In this document: positions 18,317-26,578 of the stretch, in pieces | Layout of the letters: every line of letters begins with the position of its first letter | Numbering within the stretch: position 1 is the first letter of the stretch | Assembly (NCBI GenBank): GCA_002418835.1 | Contig: DIEX01000031.1 | Coordinates: 141,137 to 205,136 of the forward strand | Source: Spirochaetia bacterium UBA5763 | Lineage (GTDB): Bacteria; Spirochaetota; UBA4802; UBA5550 | DNA: 64,000 nt | Direction of reading: 5' to 3' | Made by a program: the position numbers and the translations under genes | The notes under the pieces: generated by a model | Seen by the model: only the letters and a program-made list of their open reading frames with translations | What the model was told of the DNA's origin: nothing | The model's database searches: none

Positions 18317-19942
18317 TTAAGCATTTATATTTTTCGGTTTACTCTTCTTTTTATTGCCGGATTTACTTTTATCCGGTTGTTTCTCTTCAGTTCTGTTTTT
18401 TGTTTCTTCAGAGTAACTGCTTTCCTGAATCCTGTATGTAATTCCTATAGCAATACTGTATCGTTTTTCATCGTAATCCTTACGCAGGTAGCTTAATGTG
18501 GGTTGACTTACGTTTACATATTCTGTTGTATAAGCGGTTGCAGGGATGAATATCTGGTAAAAGGCTCCTATGTTTAAATCTATTTGATCATCAACATGGA
18601 ATAGGGCTCCCCCTCCAATCTGATGTGAATTCAGCAGCGGATCAGCTTCAGTTCTTTTGTCAGGTTTTATTCCGAATTCGTTATATAAATAACCGATACT
18701 AAGTGTGACTTTCGGGCTAAGGATAAACTCAGCACCTCCACCAGCCTGATAACCGGTATTGTAATCTTTCTCTCTTCCGCCGAGATCACGGTTTTTCCGG
18801 AAGGACAATTGGGCTGATGAGAGGAGGTTAAGCCAGTCAAACAGCATATATGACAGTCCGAAGTTCAGGGTAGAGGGGTATGTAACCTTCAAGGTTTTAT
18901 CTCCGTTCCCTTTTTCGTAAGTCATATCTTTTCCCGATGAACCGTCTTTAAATATGTTCAGATTTCCGCTCTTTTCTATGAGGGAGGGTGCAATGAATTT
19001 GTTGGTTTTCTTCTCAAGTTCCATTGGAGGGTAATACTCGAATCTGAATGCGGCTTCCAGACCTTTAAGTGCGGAGATGATCGTCCCGGCCCTGAAGTGA
19101 GTGCTAAGTATCAGGCCTGTACCAAAACCTGATGTATCTGTATCTATATCCCATCTGTTTTCAGTAACAGGAATACTTTCCAGTACAGGCCCGGAGCCCT
19201 GGTCTACAACGAAATTGATATTATTTATGCCAACTTTCATATTCCCCTCAGCGTGAATAAATCTCAAGCCGCCTCCTGCGGAAATCCAGTTTGCAACCTG
19301 GTATGCGCCGCCGACAGTGATTCCTATATACATTTCGTTTCTGACGGCTTCTGCATTCCGGGTATACTGTATGAGTTTGTAGGCAGGATCAAATTCTGTT
19401 TCTTTACTAAGAAGGTTGCCCCAATCCATGACAGCAAGTCCATCGGGGTATGTCATGTCAGTGGCAGCCTGCATTACTGCTATATCGAAAAACAGGGCAA
19501 GGTTTTCCTGTTTCCAGACTATGTCAATTCCGGGAACTATAGGAGCTGTAAGTTCCGCCGGATACTCTTCAGTAAGACAATTATTAAAATCAGCTTTTTT
19601 ATGTGGCGGGGACACAGGTATAGTTTCAGTATTAAGTTTCTGAAGTCCGTAGAAATCCATGCTATGCGTTCGTTTCACGTAATATGTCTGGCTTGAAAAG
19701 GATATATGCAGTCCGTTCTTTGTCATAAACGCGAGTCCGGCAGGGTTGTAGAATGCTGCATCAGGATCTGTTGATGTATTCCGGTTCAGTGTCCGTACAT
19801 ATTCAGCGGAGTGATTGGTCATTATCCCATCCTCCTGATGCAGTTCACTTCCTGCCGTATCCATCGAAAGTATTATTAATATCTGGATTATAAATAAAGC
19901 TGTCGTACAATTGCCGCGGAACTGTTTTCTTCGTTTTTTCAT
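18317..19942 (-). CDS. FadL/OmpP1/TodX-like outer-membrane protein
   Basis: A 541-residue protein with an N-terminal signal sequence (about 1-31) and an outer-membrane barrel. The N-terminal segment resembles the FadL hatch, including STDPDAAFYNPAGLAFM, the motif found in FadL and toluene-type transporters. The many alternating aromatic strands and the C-terminal AIGITYRIQ strand fit a barrel. Unusually the chain continues about 35 residues past that strand with a Lys-rich tail (NKKKSKPK), so the barrel does not end at its C-terminus. FadL-type porins take up long-chain fatty acids or hydrophobic compounds, which suits the neighbouring acyl-CoA genes. Confidence 0.8.
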   Translation of the reverse strand: MKKRRKQFRGNCTTALFIIQILIILSMDTAGSELHQEDGIMTNHSAEYVRTLNRNTSTDPDAAFYNPAGLAFMTKNGLHISFSSQTYYVKRTHSMDFYGLQKLNTETIPVSPPHKKADFNNCLTEEYPAELTAPIVPGIDIVWKQENLALFFDIAVMQAATDMTYPDGLAVMDWGNLLSKETEFDPAYKLIQYTRNAEAVRNEMYIGITVGGAYQVANWISAGGGLRFIHAEGNMKVGINNINFVVDQGSGPVLESIPVTENRWDIDTDTSGFGTGLILSTHFRAGTIISALKGLEAAFRFEYYPPMELEKKTNKFIAPSLIEKSGNLNIFKDGSSGKDMTYEKGNGDKTLKVTYPSTLNFGLSYMLFDWLNLLSSAQLSFRKNRDLGGREKDYNTGYQAGGGAEFILSPKVTLSIGYLYNEFGIKPDKRTEADPLLNSHQIGGGALFHVDDQIDLNIGAFYQIFIPATAYTTEYVNVSQPTLSYLRKDYDEKRYSIAIGITYRIQESSYSEETKNRTEEKQPDKSKSGNKKKSKPKNINA

Positions 19943-19965
19943 TTATTAACCTTCCGTGTTATTTT

Positions 19966-21867
19966 TTACTGTCCGTCATTCCAGCTTGTACTCCAGTCGT
20001 AACTGTCAGTGAATGGATAAGGTTTAGATGATTTGAAAATCTGTCTGTTCGTTGTTCCCATATATGTAATGTCAGTATAGGAATCTGATGCTTCTACGGT
20101 TTCTCCTCCATCAACCTTTATGTGGTATCCCAGGGTTGCGGCGTCCTCACCCTCGGCAGTTCTTACGTAGAATATTGTTCCCGGTTTGGTGCAGTTATAC
20201 CCGTCTTTTGTAGCGACTCCGTCTAATTTCGCCTCCTGAGTACCGTTCGCGATAAAACCGCCATCGTTATACTTAAAACCGAGTTTACCGTCGTTGTAAT
20301 TTGTAAGAGCAATGGTGCTTGTTGGCGACAGAGTGATAGACCAGTTCATAGTGCCGCTTACGAGTCCGCTTACTTTCTTGGAATTACCCCCTGCGGATGG
20401 TTTAGGTTCCCATCTGCCGGACTTTGATTTATCAAGAGAGGGAGCATATATTCCCCAGTAGAACTCGTCAATATTCAGAAGTTTAGCATAAACTGTATAT
20501 TTTTTCTGTGTTGTATTATCACCGGCCACTACAGTGATATCAATCTTTGTGACCAGTCCGTACTTGAGTGGTATAACTGCTGCCGATGTACCGCTACTGA
20601 AGTCTGAAGAAACTGAAACCCCGTCAGCTGCAAAACTGATAGCTTTTACAGTGCTGTCCTCGGCAGTCGCAGTTATCTTGATTGAGTCAAAGCCGTATAT
20701 CACTGTGCAGTATTCATTTACAGTGCTGCTGAAGCCTGTCTGTTCCGGATTGTGGTACGATGCGCCCCGTACAAATGATCCGGGGTATAGCGGCCTGTAA
20801 CTCTTTGTGCCCATCATCACCGTAATCCCTGAAAGATTGGGATTATCACTCCCCTGCAGGCTGTTCGCGTTGATCGTGTAAGTGGTTGAGCCTCCGCCGG
20901 ATGCGGTGACAAGCACAGTGATTACGCTTATAACTCCGGGTGGAAGCGGGATAGGGGAGGTGTTGCTGACATCAGAGCCGTTAAGTTTAATGCTCACAAC
21001 TGAATTTGCAGATTCAGCAACAGCAGAAAGATTAACAGGATTCATTGTTGAAGATACATCGATATTGTACGATGTTATATCAGGATCAAAAATCCTGTCA
21101 AATTCCCCTCCGGCAATGGAGAGAACCGCAAGTCCTGATGATGTCGTTGATTCGCTCTGCCGTATTATGGTAATGGTGTATGTATCCTCTGTTTTGCCGT
21201 CTGGAGCTATCCCCTTTATTTTTATTATGTTTATTCCCTGGTTTAAACTGATTGCTGATGTATCAGTAATTTTTATATTGTTTACTCTTACTTCGGTTTT
21301 CGCCCCTTCAGATTCAACGGCAGGCACCGCGACTAATGAAATTACTGATGCCGTAGTCATTGCTGTGAAATTTCTGTTTGAACCTGATGCATCAAATTCC
21401 GGTGCAAGTGAAATTCCATATATTGACAATTGAGAAAGTTTTGCGACTGAGTAATTTTCTGAGCATCTTATAACGTAGATGGTATAAATAAGTTCCTGGC
21501 CATCTTCAGCTATTACCTTTATATGAATTGTGTTTGAGCCGACTTCCAGTGATATTGGATTAGAAGCAGAGTTATCATAAAGTTTTTCATCACCAATAAA
21601 GATTTCGGACCACGGGTGATTTGCAGCAGTTGTAACAGATATTGAATCTGTTGTGTAAGGGACTTCGAGGTAGTTAATCCAGTCTTCGGAGTTAAACGGA
21701 TATCTTAGTGTTCCCTCAGAAAAAGAGAGGCTTTTTATAAAGTAGTCGGAGCTGAGGCCATCTTCAATTTCTGTTGCCGGCATGCCCCCGATGCTGCTTT
21801 CGCATCCGGTAAGAGCTACTATGGTTAATAATGATACTGCCATAAGAATCCGTTTTATATTATTCAT
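19966..21867 (-). CDS. Lipoprotein with cadherin-like beta-sandwich repeats
   Basis: A 633-residue lipoprotein with lipobox ALTGC (Cys22). Residues ~45-460 contain about four cadherin-like beta-sandwich repeats (PF12733 type). They show recurring endings TYTITIIR, TYTINAN and YTIYVIR, and the internal pattern L-x-x-G-x-N-x-I-x-I/V-x-V-x-A/S-x-D-G. The C-terminal ~160 residues are a separate domain I do not recognise. Such lipoproteins are surface-exposed and are common in spirochaetes. It is the first gene of the lipoprotein-porin-FN3-MaoC operon, with GGAGG before the ATG. Confidence 0.83.
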   Translation of the reverse strand: MNNIKRILMAVSLLTIVALTGCESSIGGMPATEIEDGLSSDYFIKSLSFSEGTLRYPFNSEDWINYLEVPYTTDSISVTTAANHPWSEIFIGDEKLYDNSASNPISLEVGSNTIHIKVIAEDGQELIYTIYVIRCSENYSVAKLSQLSIYGISLAPEFDASGSNRNFTAMTTASVISLVAVPAVESEGAKTEVRVNNIKITDTSAISLNQGINIIKIKGIAPDGKTEDTYTITIIRQSESTTSSGLAVLSIAGGEFDRIFDPDITSYNIDVSSTMNPVNLSAVAESANSVVSIKLNGSDVSNTSPIPLPPGVISVITVLVTASGGGSTTYTINANSLQGSDNPNLSGITVMMGTKSYRPLYPGSFVRGASYHNPEQTGFSSTVNEYCTVIYGFDSIKITATAEDSTVKAISFAADGVSVSSDFSSGTSAAVIPLKYGLVTKIDITVVAGDNTTQKKYTVYAKLLNIDEFYWGIYAPSLDKSKSGRWEPKPSAGGNSKKVSGLVSGTMNWSITLSPTSTIALTNYNDGKLGFKYNDGGFIANGTQEAKLDGVATKDGYNCTKPGTIFYVRTAEGEDAATLGYHIKVDGGETVEASDSYTDITYMGTTNRQIFKSSKPYPFTDSYDWSTSWNDGQ

Positions 21868-22119
21868 AAAACCTCCGTAAAACCGACTCGTCAGTTCTTG
21901 AAAATATACTAATATATCGTTTTCGTGTCAAATTTTTTATAATTTTTTTTAGATTATGTAAGCTTTTAATGTTAAATTCTTATTAGTGATAAGATTTCAT
22001 ATTGTAGAATCTTTGATTGTCTAAAAAACGACGTTCATAATGTTAACTGTACATATTTTTTTAAGTGTCAACAGCACTATTGCGGGGGTGGAGTGTTACG
22101 AAAGAATAATTATCGGCTG

Positions 22120-22755
22120 TCAGTTCTTTTCAGGCTGGTACATATTCAGTGTATTTTCTATGACCTTGACCATTTCATCTGTAAGGCTGTCCATGTCATG
22201 AATATTGTAGTTCTGTTTTTTAAGGACGAAGTAAAAGTAGGAGATTCTTAAAACACCGCCAAGAATTACATTTCCTGCAAAATCGATGTTCAGGCTGCTG
22301 CTAATATGTCCGAACTGTTGTCCGATTTTAATGTCATCCACAATGGCTTTCATTACAGAATCCTCGAAAATGCGTACAACATGTTCAATAACATCATTAA
22401 GGCCGCTGCTCATGCGGAGAATTATATTTGCCCTGTCCTGGTTTTCAGCGAAGAAAGCCATAGTTTTAGCTATCCTGTGCCGCAGGTAAGCTCTTGCGTA
22501 ATCCTGACCTGTGCCCTGGCCCATGAAGTCGTTAAGGTTCAACGCGACCTTGTTCTCCCATTCGACTACATATTTCTCAATAAGAGATATGTAAAGGCTT
22601 TCCTTGTTTCTGAAATACTGGTATATTGTACCCTTTGCAATCTGCGCGAGTTTTGAAATATCAGAAACCTGGGACTCATAGTATCCCTTTCTGGAAAAAG
22701 CTTTTTCTGCGCAGATGAGGATGTGTTCTTTGGTCTGTTCACCTTTTTTAAGCAT
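22120..22755 (-). CDS. TetR-family transcriptional regulator
   Basis: A 211-residue repressor-type regulator. The N-terminal TetR helix-turn-helix occupies about residues 8-55, with AFSRKGYYESQVSDISK and the recognition segment AKGTIYQYFRNKESLY. The ligand-binding C-terminal domain is not assignable. It lies upstream of the porin/lipoprotein/MaoC operon on the same strand and divergent from a hydrolase gene. TetR proteins next to acyl-CoA genes often respond to acyl-CoA or fatty acids, but that link here is an inference. AAGG lies upstream of the ATG. Confidence 0.9.
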   Translation of the reverse strand: MLKKGEQTKEHILICAEKAFSRKGYYESQVSDISKLAQIAKGTIYQYFRNKESLYISLIEKYVVEWENKVALNLNDFMGQGTGQDYARAYLRHRIAKTMAFFAENQDRANIILRMSSGLNDVIEHVVRIFEDSVMKAIVDDIKIGQQFGHISSSLNIDFAGNVILGGVLRISYFYFVLKKQNYNIHDMDSLTDEMVKVIENTLNMYQPEKN

Positions 22756-23111
22756 TTATGCGGCCTTTTAGTTTTGATATAAAATAGTGATTTTGAATTT
22801 ATTATGCCACTGACAAAAGCTACAATTGTCAGAAAAAATGAGTCGGTAAATTTTAATAAAACTGTTCATAATTATAAAGCATATGCGGATGATTGGCAAG
22901 TTATTTATTGTAAAAATTATTTCAGTTGAGATTGTTGTTATTTTGGGAGTGAATCCCGGGGCCTGTTATTCAGTAAATCCCGGACCCTGATTATGCCCTG
23001 AGTTGCTTTTCATTCAATTATTAACTTGACTTTCATTATTTCAGGGTGTCTGTTTCGGAATAAGCGGAACAAACCTGCCGTATCAATGACTGAAATAACA
23101 GGATTAATTTT
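22756..23111. other. Intergenic region between divergent TetR and hydrolase genes
   Basis: This holds the promoters of both genes. Besides the candidate operator at 22810-22832 I see no hairpin, RNA or coding sequence with good support. A pair of short repeats containing ATCCCGG occurs at about 22953-22984. Confidence 0.4.
22810..22832. promoter_or_regulatory. Candidate palindromic operator upstream of the TetR gene
   Basis: CTGACAA at 22810-22816 and its complement TTGTCAG at 22826-22832 form a 7+9+7 inverted repeat about 55 bases upstream of the TetR start. Size and position suit an autoregulatory TetR operator. This is pattern-based only. Confidence 0.3.
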
Positions 23112-23915
23112 ATGAACAAGGAAATTCTTCATTTCGCTCACGCGAACGGATTCCCCGGCGGAAGTTATAATAAGCTGCTTAGCCGCTTCCGGGAAAAATT
23201 TGAAGTTATTGCCATAGACCGGTTGGGTCATAATCCTGATTATCCCGTGAATAACAACTGGACTAACCTTGCGGATGAGCTGATTGCTTTTCTCGAAAAC
23301 AATTCCGTTTCACCTGTTATAGGGGTGGGGCATTCTCTTGGGAGCCTTGTTACATTTATTGCAGCATATAAAAGGCCTGATCTTTTCAAAGCGCTCATTA
23401 TGCTGGATCCCCCTTTTGTTACAGGGGTATGGGGGCTGATTTTCCGATTTCTCAAGTTCACCGGTTTTGCAGACAGGATAACGCCGGCAGGCCAGTCCAG
23501 CGGCAGAAGGTCGGTCTGGAGAGACATGAGGGAAGCTGAAGCTTATTTTATGTCGAAAAAACTTTTTCAGCAGTTTCATCCTTCATCACTCAACGATTAT
23601 ATCGAACATGGCATTAACCCCTGCGATGATGGTTTATGCCTCTCCTATGACGTTTCCACTGAAGTAAAAATTTTTCAGACAATGCCTGATAATATCGGTT
23701 CATACAGCAGGCCTCTTGATATTCCGGGTGCACTTATTTACGGGGAGACAAGTCATGCGGTACATCTTCCTACATTGATAAAGTTTACGAAACGGCACGG
23801 TTTTAATCTATGTACATCCCCTGGCGGACACCTCTTCCCCCTTGAGAAACCTGATGAAGCTGCTGATGTTATAGAGAGGGAGCTGCAAGGTATTCTTTAT
23901 AATCTTTCTGCTTAA
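23112..23915 (+). CDS. Alpha/beta hydrolase
   Basis: A 267-residue alpha/beta-hydrolase. The oxyanion segment HFAHANGFPGGSY is near the N-terminus, the nucleophile is Ser75 in GVGHSLGS, and the likely catalytic His is in SPGGHLFPLEKPDEA near residue 245. The motifs HANGFP and GHSLG match serine-hydrolase/esterase-like members seen across proteobacteria and spirochaetes. Substrate unknown. It is divergent from the TetR gene, which may control it, and is followed after 76 bases by a sugar aminotransferase gene. Confidence 0.8.
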   Translation: MNKEILHFAHANGFPGGSYNKLLSRFREKFEVIAIDRLGHNPDYPVNNNWTNLADELIAFLENNSVSPVIGVGHSLGSLVTFIAAYKRPDLFKALIMLDPPFVTGVWGLIFRFLKFTGFADRITPAGQSSGRRSVWRDMREAEAYFMSKKLFQQFHPSSLNDYIEHGINPCDDGLCLSYDVSTEVKIFQTMPDNIGSYSRPLDIPGALIYGETSHAVHLPTLIKFTKRHGFNLCTSPGGHLFPLEKPDEAADVIERELQGILYNLSA

Positions 23916-23991
23916 AAGACTTCGTCGAAAAGTAATTCTCTCCAACACGGTCTCTTCCAGGCCGATAATGATAAAGAGGTAGCAATAATTT

Positions 23992-25140
23992 ATGAAAATT
24001 CCATTTCACAAAGCCCTGATCGGAGAAGAGGAGGCCGGCGCTGCAGGAGATGTAATACGCAGCGGCTGGCTCACAATGGGTGAGAAGACTTTTGAATTTG
24101 AAAAGAACTTTTCGGCATATACAGGAGCACCGGATTCCATAGCTGTGAATTCCTGTACAGCAGCCCTGCATCTTGCACTGAAAGCAGCAGGTATAGGCCC
24201 GGGTGATGAGGTGATTATCCCTGCAATGACATTTATAGCCACCTGGGAGATTATCAGGTATTTTGATGCTGTGCCGGTTTTGTGTGACGTTGATAGAGAC
24301 AGCTTTCTTTTAAGTATTGAGGATGTTGAAAAAAAGATTACTTCCAGAACACGGGCAATTATTCCTGTCCATTATGGCGGCGAGTCCTGTGATATGGATG
24401 CTGTTATGGATATTGCCCGGAAATATAAGCTTGCTGTAATTGAGGATGCGGCCCATGCTCTACCGACTCTTTATAAAAAGAAAATGATCGGAACAATTGG
24501 GGACATCACCTGTTTCAGTTTTTACGCGACAAAGACACTTACAACAGGTGAGGGGGGGATGATTACAACCGGCAACAGTGAATATGCCAACAGGATCAGG
24601 AGGCTCAGACTTCATGGCATTACAAAGGACGCCTGGAACAGGTATTCTGATAAAGGTTCATGGGAGTACGATGTCTCCGAGCCGGGTTATAAATATAATA
24701 TAACTGATATCGCATCTGCAATAGGAATAGAACAGCTTAAAAGATGTGATTCAATGAACATCATGAGACGTGAGACAGCACGCAGGTATAACAGCGCTTT
24801 CAGTAACACCGGGCTTCTTGATCTCTGGAGCGTGAGAGATGAGGATGAGTGCGCATGGCATCTATACCCCGTGAGGCTTAAAACTGACTCTTTAAAGATC
24901 AGCAGAAATGAATTTATAAATGACCTGAAAGCTGCGGAAATAGGTACAAGCGTCCATTATATACCGATGTACAGGTTTTCTGCATTTAAGGATTCAGGAA
25001 ATAAAATCAGCGATTTTCCGAATTGTGAGGATATGTATTCAAGAGAGGTTTCTCTCCCTATATGGCCCGGGATGAGTGAAGCAGAGACGGATTATGTGAT
25101 TGATACTGTAATTAAAATACTTGAAAGAAATAAAAGATGA
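23992..25140 (+). CDS. DegT/DnrJ/EryC1-family nucleotide-sugar aminotransferase
   Basis: A 382-residue PLP enzyme that transfers an amino group to a 4-keto nucleotide sugar. Lys181 in FYATKTLTTGEGGM is the PLP lysine, EDAAHALPT at 151-159 supplies the cofactor Asp/His contacts, and NSCTAALHLAL at 53-63 is the phosphate-binding segment. Length is typical. Its stop overlaps the next start (ATGA), so it is translationally coupled to a CapD-type 4,6-dehydratase. The two enzymes would work in sequence to make a UDP-4-amino-4,6-dideoxyhexose for surface glycans. Confidence 0.92.
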   Translation: MKIPFHKALIGEEEAGAAGDVIRSGWLTMGEKTFEFEKNFSAYTGAPDSIAVNSCTAALHLALKAAGIGPGDEVIIPAMTFIATWEIIRYFDAVPVLCDVDRDSFLLSIEDVEKKITSRTRAIIPVHYGGESCDMDAVMDIARKYKLAVIEDAAHALPTLYKKKMIGTIGDITCFSFYATKTLTTGEGGMITTGNSEYANRIRRLRLHGITKDAWNRYSDKGSWEYDVSEPGYKYNITDIASAIGIEQLKRCDSMNIMRRETARRYNSAFSNTGLLDLWSVRDEDECAWHLYPVRLKTDSLKISRNEFINDLKAAEIGTSVHYIPMYRFSAFKDSGNKISDFPNCEDMYSREVSLPIWPGMSEAETDYVIDTVIKILERNKR

Positions 25141-26576
25141 AAAAGTTAAACAGAATATTAATAGTCGGAGCCGGCGAAGCAGGTGCAGCCCTTGTAAATG
25201 ATCTGCGCCAGCGGGGGCTTGGTAACGGCTTAGCCGCCTTTGCAGATGATGACCAGTCAAAAATCGGAACAACCGTTGCCGGTATTGAAGTAAAGGGAAG
25301 CACGGCTGATCTGCCGGGTATCTGTTCTAACTACAGTATAACAGATGTTATAATAGCCATACCCTCTGCTAAAGCCTCTCTCATTAATAAAATCACATCA
25401 AAGGTGCTGTCGTATAACAGAGTGATTAATATACTCTTTGTTCCGTCAGCTGAGAGGTTTTTTGATACTGTGCCGATCTTTCCGTCTCTGCGGGAGTTTT
25501 CCTATTCCGACCTCCTGGGGCGTGAGGAGTTTTCAATTGACCTCGATGTAATGGAGAAGTTTTTCGAGGGGAAGTCTGTTCTGATTACCGGCGGCGGTGG
25601 GAGTATAGGCTCAGAGATATGCAGGCAGCTTCTGAAATTTAATGTGTCAAAGATTGTAGCCCTGGGACGCGGTGAGAACTCTATTTATAATCTTATGAAA
25701 GGTATGGATGAATACAGAAGGCTAATGCAGGGACGTATGCCCGGAACAGTTTACCGTATTGCCGACACCCGTGACAGGAGAATGCTTGACCGCATTTTCA
25801 TGGAAGAGAAGCCTGATATAGTGTTCCACGCTGCTGCACATAAACATGTTCCGCTTATGGAGTGGAATGAACATGAGGCTCTTCAGAATAATATTCTGGG
25901 CACTGAGAATGTCCTCTCCCTCTCAGCGGAATACAATGTGCAGAAATTCATCCTTGTCTCCTCTGACAAGGCTGTGAGGCCTACTAATGTCATGGGAGCA
26001 ACAAAAAGACTCTGCGAAATTATTACTTCATATTATCATGACAGGAAGAACCTTAATACTGCTGCTGTGCGTTTCGGCAATGTTCTGGGGAGCAGGGGTT
26101 CGGTTATACCGCTCTTCATGGAACAGATAGAGAAGGGGGGGCCTGTTACAGTGACTCATCCTGATGTCACAAGATACTTCATGAGTATACCTGAAGCATC
26201 ACTGCTTGTGATAAACTCTGCGGCACTATCTGGCGGTGGTGAGATATTCGTGCTGGATATGGGCGAGCAGTATAAGATAGACGATATCGCCCGCAGGATG
26301 ATTGAACTTTACGGCTTTACACCGGAAAGGGATATAAAGATTGAATACACAGGCCTCCGTCCTGGAGAAAAGATGTACGAGGAGCTTTTTTATAACAGGG
26401 GGGCAATGAATAAGACAGGCAACAGCAGCATTTATACTCTGCATAATGATAACATAAGTCTGTCAGATTCTGATTATGATGAGATTATAGCAGCGGTGAG
26501 TGAAAGAGTATATAGTATGACCAGTGAAGATGTCCGCCAATTTATAAAAAAGTTTGTCCCTGAATATAGTTTCTAA
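25137..26576 (+). CDS. CapD/WbpM-like nucleotide-sugar 4,6-dehydratase, soluble form
   Basis: A 479-residue protein with an N-terminal Rossmann domain (ILIVGAGEAGAA, about 1-125) and a C-terminal extended SDR domain with NAD motif ITGGGGSIGSE near 150-160, HAAAHKHVPLME, and PTNVMGATKR. The usual catalytic Tyr of YxxxK is replaced by Met (MGATK), as in UDP-GlcNAc C6-dehydratases such as WbpM and PglF. The normal N-terminal four-helix membrane region of CapD is absent, so it should be cytoplasmic. It probably makes UDP-4-keto-6-deoxy-GlcNAc for the aminotransferase gene it overlaps. Confidence 0.9.
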   Translation: MKKLNRILIVGAGEAGAALVNDLRQRGLGNGLAAFADDDQSKIGTTVAGIEVKGSTADLPGICSNYSITDVIIAIPSAKASLINKITSKVLSYNRVINILFVPSAERFFDTVPIFPSLREFSYSDLLGREEFSIDLDVMEKFFEGKSVLITGGGGSIGSEICRQLLKFNVSKIVALGRGENSIYNLMKGMDEYRRLMQGRMPGTVYRIADTRDRRMLDRIFMEEKPDIVFHAAAHKHVPLMEWNEHEALQNNILGTENVLSLSAEYNVQKFILVSSDKAVRPTNVMGATKRLCEIITSYYHDRKNLNTAAVRFGNVLGSRGSVIPLFMEQIEKGGPVTVTHPDVTRYFMSIPEASLLVINSAALSGGGEIFVLDMGEQYKIDDIARRMIELYGFTPERDIKIEYTGLRPGEKMYEELFYNRGAMNKTGNSSIYTLHNDNISLSDSDYDEIIAAVSERVYSMTSEDVRQFIKKFVPEYSF

Positions 26577-26578
26577 AG

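Noticed and set aside
19253..19696. 147-residue plus-strand frame inside the FadL-like gene
   Set aside because: Antisense to a gene with clear family motifs; the product has no recognisable features.
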